Positions 32,060 through 41,501 of a DNA stretch of 64,000 bases are shown piece after piece. Source of the DNA: Arthonia radiata (Eukaryota > Ascomycota > Arthoniomycetes > Arthoniales > Arthoniaceae); NCBI GenBank assembly GCA_002989075.1, contig PSQN01000004.1:1798001-1862000 (forward strand), in the 5' to 3' direction. Numbering within the stretch: the first letter of the stretch is position 1; every line of letters begins with the position of its first letter. The notes under the pieces are model-generated. The model saw only the letters and a list, made by a program, of their open reading frames with translations. It searched no databases and was not told where the DNA came from. A program made the translations under genes and the position numbers.

Positions 32060-32482
32060 TGAATGTACTGTATGATTTCGAGATTGTACAAGGCGCGCAG
32101 GAGGGTGGAGAGCACGCGTCGTAGAAAGGGTGGTTGGCGTTATCTATTCATTATTCGTGACAGACCTGACATGAACTCCCAGACGAGCTTGTTGCCTCTT
32201 TCTGCACGTACAAAAGGCCGCAGCAGATGCAGTGGTGTGTATGGCGAAATTTCGAGGTTGCACATTGACGAGATGAACGCGTCTGAGAGCACGCGTCGAG
32301 ACGAAAAGCAATTAAGCTGTAAACGTGCTAGCGTCTGGAAATACTATATTTCCGATCTACATATTTCGCCATTGCATCTTCCATCATCTCAACTTTGACA
32401 CCCACACTTCGCACAAACCCCTGCTTGTCACGGCTGCTGGATATATTCAAAACAATCAGGCAGGTTACAGCTCTTCAGCAAC
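32060..32482. promoter_or_regulatory. Divergent POL2/COX20 promoter with three ACGCGT boxes
   Basis: ACGCGT, the core of the MluI cell-cycle box bound by MBF, occurs at 32114..32119, 32277..32282 and 32291..32296, which is 55 to 232 bp upstream of the POL2 ATG (32059, -). DNA-replication genes of yeasts commonly carry such boxes. They also lie 190-370 bp upstream of COX20 (+), but control of POL2 is the more natural reading. Confidence 0.6.
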
Positions 32483-33061
32483 ATGTCAAATCCAAACAAA
32501 AATCCAGCAGAAGGCCATCAACCCAACCAAACCACCTCAACGCCCTCGGACCCATCTCTTCCTCCTGGCACCTCTGCCCTCCCCCGCGATCCCAATCAAC
32601 CTATTCACAAGAAGCCCCGTGTCTTCATTCACCGCCTCTCCGAAGATCCCTCCGCTGAGTCTGACGCTCTGAAAGACACGTCATACATCTCCGCACTCGG
32701 CACCGTCTCCCTTTCCGACTTTCAAAATATCCACAAGACCCCGTGCTTTCGGGATGCAATGCTCCCAGGTATTGGTGGTGCGGCAGGGCTGGGCGCATTG
32801 CGATTCGTGATGGGCGGAAGCATGTATAAAGGCATGCATTGGGCGAGCGCCGGGTTCTTGGGGATAAGCATGGTAATGTACCAGGTATGCCAGAGGCGGA
32901 GACGGTATGACAAAGAAGGCATCCGAAAAGCGGTAGCAGTGCTGGATGAGAAGCAGCGGATGAAAGAGCGGGAGGAGGCTGCGATGAAGGCGAAGCAGGC
33001 GGCACAGAGCCCGGTGACCGAGGGCGCGAAGAGCATGTGGAGCACACTGAAGTTTTGGTAA
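32483..33061 (+). CDS. COX20: Cox20, cytochrome oxidase assembly chaperone
   Basis: Cox20 (FAM36A family) sits in the mitochondrial inner membrane and guides newly made Cox2 through maturation. One exon, 192 residues. The N-terminal ~60 residues are Pro/Ser-rich and poorly conserved. The signature is SDFQNIHKTPCFRDAMLPGI, followed by two short membrane segments (about residues 96-112, GGAAGLGALRFVMGG, and 118-138, HWASAGFLGISMVMYQVCQ). A basic stop-transfer RRRRYDKEGIRKA and an Ala/Lys-rich helix follow. The order matches fungal Cox20. It starts at the first ATG after a pyrimidine-rich leader. Confidence 0.9.
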   Translation: MSNPNKNPAEGHQPNQTTSTPSDPSLPPGTSALPRDPNQPIHKKPRVFIHRLSEDPSAESDALKDTSYISALGTVSLSDFQNIHKTPCFRDAMLPGIGGAAGLGALRFVMGGSMYKGMHWASAGFLGISMVMYQVCQRRRRYDKEGIRKAVAVLDEKQRMKEREEAAMKAKQAAQSPVTEGAKSMWSTLKFW

Positions 33062-34024
33062 TCGCAATCGTCGTTCAGGTCAAATGACGCAGAGTGATAT
33101 CAAGGACCGCGGAAGAGCGAACACGGAACAGCAGAGGCATCGGCGATCGGAAACAGGTTCTACCGATTCGTTTGCCTGCGTCCTCGAGAATGCAGCAATC
33201 AGGCCAGCGGGCGCGAACGCAGCGCACATGGCTGCAAAGTCGTGAGACGTTTTGCGTCCCGGTCTCGGCCAATCTCCTCCAATTGACGCTTACGCAGACT
33301 CGAGCTCGATTTTTGCAGCCCGGTGCCATCTGCAATTACTGGCCAGCTGAGAGTACAGTATACATTAACGATGTCGGACCCACGCTGGCTGTTGTTGCAG
33401 CCGAGGTTGGCTAGAGTGTGCCACACGAGACACATGCGTGACAAGCGTCCTTTTGCGAGCTTAGCACCTCATGGGGCGATGCTTTGGGAATACATCTATG
33501 TAAGACAGTGAATGAGGAAGGCTCAATTAATGATGTACTCGCCATTCAGAGAACCGAAGGCAAGACCACCGCGCGACGGAAAAGTAAAGGAGTTAGGGAG
33601 GGTAGAAGTGAGAGCCTGTACGGATATGAATTGCTATCAAATACCTATCTGGTACTGCACCAAGCCACGACGAGCTTGAGCCCATACACAGCCTCTTCAC
33701 TCTTGCAGGGCGTAGAAATACCGATTACGTCACGCGGAGGTATCAGACCACTCACTCAAGGAAGCCAGCATACTGGGAAACATGCTTTTAACATCCAATC
33801 GTAAATGCATATCCTCTGAACCGCTACTCAAACAGTATAGGGTGTCCAATGCCCAAGCTTTTTGATCCAAGCACCATACCGTTCATCACGCATCCAAACG
33901 AAACCAGCGCATGGGGTATACCGCATCACATCCACATCACTCATCCAAAAGATCCCCTCCTTACCAACAGCCCCACCTCTTCCTCTTCAACCCTATCTTC
34001 TCTGCCTCTTTTCTCATCCACATC
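33062..34024. other. 0.96-kb convergent region, no gene seen
   Basis: Between COX20 (+) and the end of the next gene (-). Frames of up to about 100 codons occur but lack domain features. The frames reaching into 33850-34390 on + are antisense to the next gene. Confidence 0.5.
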
Positions 34025-35497
34025 TCAAACCTCAAACCGCACCCTCTTCCCCTCCCCCAACCTCTCTTTACTCCCCTTCCCCGCGCCGCTCACACCCAGC
34101 AACTCCTTACTCCCGCCCCTCCCCGCTCGGAACCGCCACCGCTCGCCCCGTTTCTCCCCCTCCTCCCTCTTCTTCCAACTCTCAATCTGCCGTTTCCGCT
34201 TCAAACGCCGCATCTCCTCTTCCTGCTTCGTCGGGCGGAAGCCTACGCCATTGATGCCCGTACCGTCGTCGTCGCCGTTCGGGTCGATGAGGTGGCCTGT
34301 GATTTCCGTGGCGTGCCAGGTGAGCGGGTTATGATTCGGGTTGGGCAGGGGCGGAGAATGCGGCCGTGTCTGTGCTGTCGTCGGTCCGTCTGAAGTCGAA
34401 GCTGACGGTGCAGTGGTGGCCAAAGTAGGCAGATTAGGCATAGACTGGGATCGGTGATTCGGCGGTGGAAGCATGACAGAAGACGCAGAATACGCGGGCG
34501 GCGAATCCCTAGGTAAAGCACGCGGCGCGATCGGCGGCGAGGGTGAGCGTTTCCGGCGCTTGGTATTTTGCCCGTCAAAGGAGCGCGAAGACGTGAGGAT
34601 GGGCGAGGAGTTGGTAGCAGGCCAGAGCTTGGGGTCTTCGAACATGGATTCGATGATGGGTTCACGGATGAGCGTGGGGCAGGGCGAATAGAGGGCTTTG
34701 AGGTTGTAGCGGGTGTATGTTTTCTTGTTGTCGTCATTTTTGGCGATAGGGACTGGGTCCTCGCCCAGGATGTCGTAGTAAGGGCTCTTGACGTCTGTGG
34801 TGGGGTAGGAGTTGAGGGAGGGCTGAGACTGCGAGATGGCGCTATCGAGGTGATCGACGAGACCGAGTTGAAACATCCGCTTGCTGACTGCACTTCTAGG
34901 GCTGTCGGGGGTGTCGACGGAGCTTTGACGTGGACGCTGTCGCCATTGTCGTTCTTTCTCGTCTCCTTGGTGTAGGTCTGTCTGCGAGTCCTGACGGCGG
35001 CGTAATCCACCCATGCGCATGTCCATTGCGCGGTCGGGCATGCCTCCTGCGCCTATGCATGGTGCTTCGAAGCCATCATAGCGGCCCCAGACATCGCGCC
35101 ATACGTTTGTGTTCAGATGAGGTGCGGACTTATTGCGCGATGCCGAGGACTGGGAGCTGCAGTGCGCGGAATTCTTGGAAACGGGTGCGCTGCTCGTGTT
35201 GGAGTAATGGCTGGAGAAGGGACCGGACGAAATGGTCGTCGAATGGGAGTCGGAGCGTGTGATGCTAGATGAAGAAGCTGAGGTGGTGAGCGAGGGCGTG
35301 TCCACGGGAGTGGCTGGGCCTCGCTTGCGCTTGTGAGGACTTGAACCGGAAGACGCCTGCGACTTTGAGGATGTCGTGATGAAAGACGGCGAAGAGGAGC
35401 GCGAGGGGCTCGGCGATGGCGACGGTGACGGCGAGATGAGGAAAGAGGAGCGTGACGAGTTGGGTGGTCTAACGGCGGTCATTGTTCCCCGGTTCAT
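34025..35497 (-). CDS. Uncharacterised Ser/Pro-rich fungal protein
   Basis: Single exon, 490 residues, function not recognised. The N-terminal 130 residues are Ser-rich with an SPSPSPSPSP run and a basic patch (SPHKRKRGP). A middle block holds VKSPYYDILGEDPVPI, TYTRYNLKALYSPCP and IIESMFEDPKLWP, which look structured. The C-terminal block LTWHATEITGHLIDP, GTGINGVGFRPTKQ and a basic helix (RLKRKRQIESWKKREEG) looks like a conserved module. I recall similar strings from other Pezizomycotina proteins but cannot name them. Several KR clusters (KRRKRSPSPP) suggest nuclear location; that is inference. The ATG at 35497 is followed by another at 35482; either could start the protein. Confidence 0.75.
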   Translation of the reverse strand: MNRGTMTAVRPPNSSRSSFLISPSPSPSPSPSRSSSPSFITTSSKSQASSGSSPHKRKRGPATPVDTPSLTTSASSSSITRSDSHSTTISSGPFSSHYSNTSSAPVSKNSAHCSSQSSASRNKSAPHLNTNVWRDVWGRYDGFEAPCIGAGGMPDRAMDMRMGGLRRRQDSQTDLHQGDEKERQWRQRPRQSSVDTPDSPRSAVSKRMFQLGLVDHLDSAISQSQPSLNSYPTTDVKSPYYDILGEDPVPIAKNDDNKKTYTRYNLKALYSPCPTLIREPIIESMFEDPKLWPATNSSPILTSSRSFDGQNTKRRKRSPSPPIAPRALPRDSPPAYSASSVMLPPPNHRSQSMPNLPTLATTAPSASTSDGPTTAQTRPHSPPLPNPNHNPLTWHATEITGHLIDPNGDDDGTGINGVGFRPTKQEEEMRRLKRKRQIESWKKREEGEKRGERWRFRAGRGGSKELLGVSGAGKGSKERLGEGKRVRFEV

Positions 35498-36698
35498 AGC
35501 GGAGCGGCGACAGCTCTCGTGGATTCAACCACGTTTTCTGGAAGGTCTCTTGAGCTCTCCTAGCAATCGCATGAAGCTCGACAATGTTGAGACTCGCGAT
35601 CCCTGCAACCTGGTCGTCGCTTCTCCAACAACCCACTTTACACGTCGAAGGCCGCGCTTACGGTCGACGCCGAAAGATTAGATATGAGTGATAGACCTTG
35701 TGTTCCCAGTAGTAATAGTCTCATCCGCCAGTCGCAATCAGTCGTCCTGTCGAGAGCTATGACACCGTGTTCGTCGGAGAGTTGGATGAGTCTGCAGCGA
35801 CGGTTCGACGGCTCGTGCATGCATTAATATGGAGCTGTTCCCGTTGTTTCAGATGGGGCGCGTCACAGCTAGCCAAGGGCTGTTCCTGGTATGTGGTCCT
35901 GAGCTTGCGGGTTCCAATACCTCGGTACTTGCGACTGTACATCAAGCGGCGCAAAGTGTCAGCGACAGCGTTGGGACAAAAGACAGCGACCGTATGGCGA
36001 CGCGACGAGAGAGTGGCGTGGGGAAGATAGGGAAGAGGACAACAGCGAAAAGCGAGGGTATGTAAGGACGGGACGGGGCAGGAGCAAGAGGTGGACCGTC
36101 CTCTGACTCTCACGTGGTTGCGATGATACGTATCTTGCTTCTTTGGGCCAATCGATCCATCTTCGCTCTTGGCGCCATCCCCAATGAAGACACAAGGTGG
36201 CGATCTCGACGGCACCACCCGCATCCTTTGAGTTCCAGTCTGAACGACCAGTCGCTAATGGTGCGCCGAGCAAGAATATCGACTGTGTTCGGAGTTCGAT
36301 GCTCGGCGATTCTAGTAATGAGCATTGCCCCGCCATAGATATAATGTTGTAGCTGGCCGGATGTCTATTGCGCGCCTTGTCCCATCAGATCAGATCTGCG
36401 GGTGGCATTACAACAACAGCGATCATGCCACAAGCTCCGGCCCCAAGGACGAGGACGGGCCGTGCGTGTCAGGCTCTTCCACCACGGATGTGGAAAGGTC
36501 TCTTTGCAGACAGGCCCCGCGACCCACTCCACGTTTTCATTGACAGCTCACCAACCCAGGTTCGTGATCCTTGCTCATCCGTCGCTGCAGTACGGTGATT
36601 GATATATGACTCCGCGTCTTATACAAACACCTCAACATCGATTCTAGGCTTGAGAACAGCAGTAATGCATCCATGACAAAGCCTAGAAGTCCTCGTTC
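35498..36698. other. 1.2-kb intergenic region
   Basis: Upstream of the Ser/Pro-rich gene (-) and downstream of eIF2A (-). A frame of about 155 codons on - (35757..36224) is Ser/Arg/Cys-rich with no domain or family likeness, and I do not call it. No RNA gene or repeat seen. Confidence 0.45.
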
Positions 36699-39345
36699 TC
36701 AACTCCCACCAGACTTCATCAGCCCATCCAGCTCTTGTCGCACTTTTTCCTCGCTCGAAATCTTGCTCACCTGACTCAGCTCTAGTGGTTCTCCCCCTGC
36801 TTGACGCATCTTAAGCTCGTCAATCGCCCGCAGCTTCTTCGTCAGCGCACGCACTTTCTTCTCGTGAGGTGTGCCTACACCTGGAGTAGCTGGAGTCATG
36901 GGGGATGCTAGAGTCTCTGCGATCTCGGGGATCGGTGGTGGTTGGGGAAGTTTGAAGCTGGGGTCGATCGGTGCTAGCTTGTTTGGCTTATCTGCTTTCG
37001 CGATGCCATTAGTCTGAGGTTGTATAACTCGTGCGTTCTGGGGCTTTGCAGGCTGTTGAGGCAGTGCTTCTTTCTTCTCTGGTCCTCTCTGCTTCCGGCT
37101 GCCAGGCACTGGGCTTGGACTCGGATCAGCACCAGGGGGCCCACGATTAGAGCTGCGCTGGCGGTTTCTGCTGCGCTCTCCGTTACCGGCTTCTATGCGT
37201 GGGCCTCGCTCGCCTCGTCCTTCTCCGCGACCTTCTCCGCGACCTTCTCCGCGACCTTCTGCACGACCTTCTCCACGCCCTTCTCTGTTTCGACTGCGGC
37301 TCCTATTACGCGATCGGCTTCTCTCGCTCTTTTGACCAGAGCCTTTGACATCGAGAAGTCCCCCGCCGCCTCCACCATTGCCAGCTTCGGGCTTGTCAGT
37401 CACATCACGCGCTTTCTTCGCTTCACGCTTTTTCTTGTTCTTCAGCGCGGCCTTTGATAGGCCTTCTTCACCTTCAGGAATCGTCAGACTGACGCCACCT
37501 CCCGGTGCAGCTCCAGGCGGCAATGGTTTACCAGAGGCATCAGCAGCTTCGGCACCTGGAACGTTTCGCCGTGCGCGCGGACCGAAGCCGTTGACGGCAC
37601 CACCAGATGAACCGACACCATCGCTGACAAACGCCGCCCCACCTTGATCTTCGCGCTTGAAGTGAAGCGGTGTCGAAGTACCACGTGCCCCAGGCGGGCG
37701 ATATGCGCCAGCTGGCTTGGATGGTGTTTTGGCTCTTCCCAGATATTCCGAAGCTGATGTGTGTGCAGCAGGAACAGATGCCAAAGGATTGCCGAGAGGG
37801 TGGTTATCCGTCGACTGAGGCCGCCACTGCACATCATACAGCTCCGCCATCTCTTCATTATACATCAGTCCGCCACTTACGTGCCATACACGCACTCCGT
37901 TGTCCACTCGCAGACGGGGCGAGGTGGTGGCAGTCAAAATATGCACGCCATCAGGACTCCACTCGCAGACACTGGCATTGCTAGCTTCGATGGTCGTAAC
38001 CTTTTCATAGTCCTTGGTAAGATCGTAGATGTCCATTTGGCCAGCTAAGTTTCCAAAGCCAGCGACTAGCACAAAACGACCATGGGGCGAGAAAAGTATG
38101 GTGTTGCGAGGACCGAGACTGAAGTTGTGCTTGGCCTCCGCACGCTCATTGAAGATGGTGGTCTTAGCAGGCATGTAGCCGTAGATGACACCAAATTCTT
38201 TCGCGCTCGGTGACCAAGTGACATCGTGGATTGGGCCCTCCTTGTCTGTAAATGGTCTGTTAGCCGCATACTGCACTCAGCGGATCTGGGACGTACCAAG
38301 TTGGATCCTCGAGTCGAAGCCACCACCCGCACTAAGAATGAACATGTTGCTTTCTCCGTAGTAGCTCCGATTGCTTTTATCCACATCAGTAGATGCCAGC
38401 ACAATGATACTGGTGCCTGTCGCATTCCACTTGAGCTGGACTTTGTCCGCCTTGTAGAAAGTCTTCTGAGATACGGCTTGCTCGAACTGCGGTACCTTGA
38501 AAACCTTCACAGCAGCTGGTGCGCCCTAGCTAATCATTAGCAAGCCTTCTCAAGCCCAATGAATCATGCGACGCACCTTGCGCTCCGGGACAAAGACAGC
38601 AACTGAATGGTCCTTGCCCGGCGCAATAGCAAAGTCGCTTGCACCCTCGAGTCGCAGCTTGTTCCAGACCGTGCGCAGATCTTCACTTTGATAGAACTGC
38701 ACCTCGTTGGTCACTAGCCGAGCGCAGAACTGCTCGTCAGACGTGTATTGCAAGTTCCAGCCTGTTTGACTTTTTTGCACGTATTGTCCGACGACGGTAC
38801 GCTCATGGTCGCTCGGCGCATCAGGATCGACCGTCCTCCAAACTTTGAGATTCTTCGAGGCGTCTCCGTTTTCATCTTTGGTCGGACGCTGCCAAGTGAT
38901 GATATAGCTCCCATGCGGTGAGAACCCGATCTCGAAAACGTTGATGGCAGACAGATTGGCGACTAGAGTACCGGTGGAGGGGTCAATGACAGAGACCCTG
39001 AGATCATTAGCAATGCTGTTTGAAGCCCCTCACTAAACGGGCCGCATGTACTGCTCTGGTGATGCCCATGCAAAGAAGCGGCCGTCGGAGGAGTAAGCGG
39101 TGCATCGGATGTTGCCTTCCGGCCTAGGACGCGGTCAGTAGGATGTTTCATTGCCCCTGGTAATTGGCGCAGCCTGTTTTCCTAGACGAACCTAGCGAAG
39201 CCTGGTAGCGGCTGATACTTGGGCGCGGCATCGAGAATGCCGACACCCTTGAGTGTCCGAACTGCTGAGTATTAGCCATAGAGTATGAGGCAAATCCAGA
39301 CTTATACTGCAGGAAATACGCACAGGCGAGCTGAGTGGATGCCAT
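36699..39345 (-). CDS. eIF2A, translation initiation factor 2A
   Basis: eIF2A, a beta-propeller protein that can deliver initiator or other tRNAs to 40S subunits on special mRNAs. Six exons: 39324..39345, 39192..39261, 39052..39123, 38577..38997, 38297..38525 and 36699..38245, giving 786 residues with every phase consistent. The start is MASTQLAFRTLKGVGILD. Propeller strings include AYSSDGRFFAWASPEQ, VFEIGFSPHGSYIITWQRP, TWSPSAKEFGVIYGYMPA and NASVCEWSPDGVHILTA. The C-terminal third is low-complexity and basic, with tandem GEGR units coded by a 12-nt minisatellite (about 37220..37279). The last ~45 residues form a helical ribosome-binding-like end (KVRALTKKLRAIDELKM). Introns are 51-68 nt. 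The first exon is only 22 nt. Confidence 0.93.
37220..37279 (-). repeat. 12-nt minisatellite coding GEGR repeats in eIF2A
   Basis: About five direct copies of a 12-nt unit (CTTCTCCGCGAC on +), which reads as Gly-Glu-Gly-Arg units within eIF2A. The first three copies are identical and the last two carry base changes. Confidence 0.8.
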
Positions 39346-39860
39346 GTCTAGCTAAAGACACGGTGTACTCAAGATGCACAGTAATTGGCGAGCGTTGTAT
39401 TCTTGTTATGAAGCCTTGACAGACTATGAACCCTTTGATATTTGGAGACCTGGTGTTGGCGCAAGAATCTCCTTGAGCCTCCTCAGAAGGTATCAAATGT
39501 TTCTCGGGTGAGGACGGCTCAGGTATGTCTGGAATGTCTAAAGATAGGCCGAAGTCGGGGGGACAAGAACAAGAAAGCACGCCAGAGACCTAGCAGACTG
39601 AGCACAGACTGGTCAGCGGTCAAGAATGCGGACGGACGAAGGCTGCGGACGAGCAGGAGAGGGTTGGGGAAGCGAAAAAGAATGCAAAGAAGCAACATCA
39701 ACGGAAATGTGTTTGAGGTGCGTCAAAAAGCATGGCTAGCGGGCTGTAAAGCACAGGGCACTTGGATGCTCCTGCGCGCAGTCAGGTACGCTCCGCAGCT
39801 AGCCGTTAGCTTCCATCATTGACGGGCATTCCTGTTCTTTGCTGGCCATGAGACAATCCG
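39346..39860. other. eIF2A promoter and 3' flank of next gene
   Basis: No gene seen. The stretch at about 39600-39720 is purine-rich on +, hence pyrimidine-rich on the eIF2A sense strand, as in fungal promoters. Confidence 0.4.
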
Positions 39861-41029
39861 CTACCGATGAATAGTAGAGGCTCGCAGCAGATCTTTCATT
39901 GCAAGCATGTCGCCCTCCGGAAGCAAAGAGGGTGAACGCATTCTATAATCGTACACGAGCTCGCGGCTCATTCTCGTCTTACTCATCACAAGCATTGCTG
40001 CTCTTCCCAGACAGTCATATCTGTCATAAGCGCCAGGGTATAATCATGAAGTCGCACCGTCTGCCAGACATCTTAGACCATCAAGCCATGAGAGTACTCA
40101 CTTGCTGCTCTCGAAGCCGAATCTACCCAGTCCTTTCTGACCATCGCTTGGGCCACTGAGGCCGCTCATGCCACCTTCACTCGAAGTGTCCATATTGTCA
40201 CTCACAATGCGCTCGGCATCTCCATCACGGCTAATAGAGCGTGGACCGGTGTACGCGCTGTCAACGAAGGAAGCGTCCGTAGTCATACCATCAATCATGC
40301 GAGCGTCCTGGCGAGGCGTTGCCGGCGAGAAGCTTCCAGCAGCGCCCGACTCTCGGGATTGAGGCATTGGCATACCACTGCTGCGCGGCGGCTGGAGGCT
40401 CTGACGCTGAGAGGCCCGGGTCGAGATAGGACCACTGACAGTACTATTGGCAGCCTCGCCGAAGCCAACAAGGCTTGCGTTGCCTTCGTCGGAGAAACCG
40501 CCAGTGCTGCTGCCGCCGTCCATGTCTTGATCTTCGCTCATCTTGTCGGTTGTGTTATCGAAGGCATCACTAGTGGTCCGACCGCCGACGCTGCCCGTTG
40601 CACTCGCGCTACCGACTGTGCTGCGCTCCTTGTGGGTGGGCGCGGTCGCTGGGTCGAAGTATCCGTGAGCCTGCGTGGTTGACGTACCAGCTGGAGTGCT
40701 GACGTTTGAAGATTGTCGCACCGTGGAGACGCGCTCGAGTCCAGCGAGACGTGAGATGCGATCCGCACGCTCGGCGCGCTCAGCATCGGCACCCTCTGCA
40801 GCAGACAGTGGCTGGCGATGCGAGTGATGATGTGGGTGTCCTCGGTGTCCATCTTTGATCGCGACCGTGGAGAGCTCTGACATGGAGGTGGTGGTTGAGT
40901 TCGGGGTGCCGCTGTTGCTATTGTTAGTTGTAGTTGACTATGGCCTGCAAAGGGCACTTACGGAATATCTGAGGGAGTGACAGGGTCAGAAGGTGGAGGT
41001 GGAAGATTGATCAAGGTCGGCGCGGACAT
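39861..41029 (-). CDS. Uncharacterised Ser/Gly-rich protein with conserved-looking C-terminal exon
   Basis: Three exons, 40962..41029, 40102..40911 and 39861..40020, giving 345 residues; function not recognised. Exon 1 codes MSAPTLINLPPPPSDPVTP. Exon 2 has a His-rich patch (HRGHPHHHSHRQ), then ERADRISRLAGLERVSTV, and a long Ser/Thr/Gly-rich acidic middle (DKMSEDQDMDGG, TGGFSDEGNASLVGFGEAA). The end GLGRFGFESSK runs into a 50-nt exon-1/2-type splice logic again: intron 40021..40101 has a GTGAGT donor. The third exon stays open for 53 codons with an ordered, charged sequence (LVMSKTRMSRELVYDYRMRS, PEGDMLAMKDLLRAS). Without the last splice the protein would stop at SSK. The middle looks disordered. 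Possibly a regulator, but nothing in it proves a role. Confidence 0.7.
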
Positions 41030-41501
41030 CTTGAAGGTATTGGACCGTTGTGTATATGGTGTGAGGACAAGTTCAAAGTGTGAAGAAGTTGGAAAATGAG
41101 TTTGACGGGGGTTGCGATGGTGGGGTTGGATTTGTGTTGACACCAGCGGTCGCGCCTTTCCGTTTCGTGAGGTTAGCTTTTTTATAGAAGCCTCGACAGA
41201 TTTGATTCTAACGTGCTGGAGCTGATATGAACGTATTCGATCGAGAAGATCTTGGACTTGGAGAGGCAGAGTCGCAGAAACAACATGAAGGAGCGACAAA
41301 ATAACATGAAACTGCTTGCGGGTCTCGCCCCGTTTCACTAGCAGCCGCAAGGGTCCCGCACATTGAGCCCGCTTGACATCAGTTCCGGCCAATCAAGGAC
41401 CACTTCTTCAGCCCTATCAAACCATCTATTCATACATTGCCAAACGCGCCCTGATGGAACAGCCTGTGCCCTCCATGTCCAAATAGATCTCCTCCATCCA
41501 T
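41030..41501. promoter_or_regulatory. Promoter of the Ser/Gly-rich gene
   Basis: Upstream of the ATG at 41029 (-) and downstream of the stop at 41502 (-). The interval at about 41060-41160 is G/T-rich on +. No conserved site stands out. Confidence 0.35.

Noticed and set aside
33849-34393. Overlapping + strand frames of 130-161 codons
   Set aside because: They mostly lie opposite the Ser/Pro-rich gene and consist of Ser/Pro/Leu runs mirroring its low-complexity codons.
35757-36224. A 155-codon open frame on -
   Set aside because: Ser/Arg/Cys-rich with no likeness to any family and overlapping frames of similar length; looks like chance.
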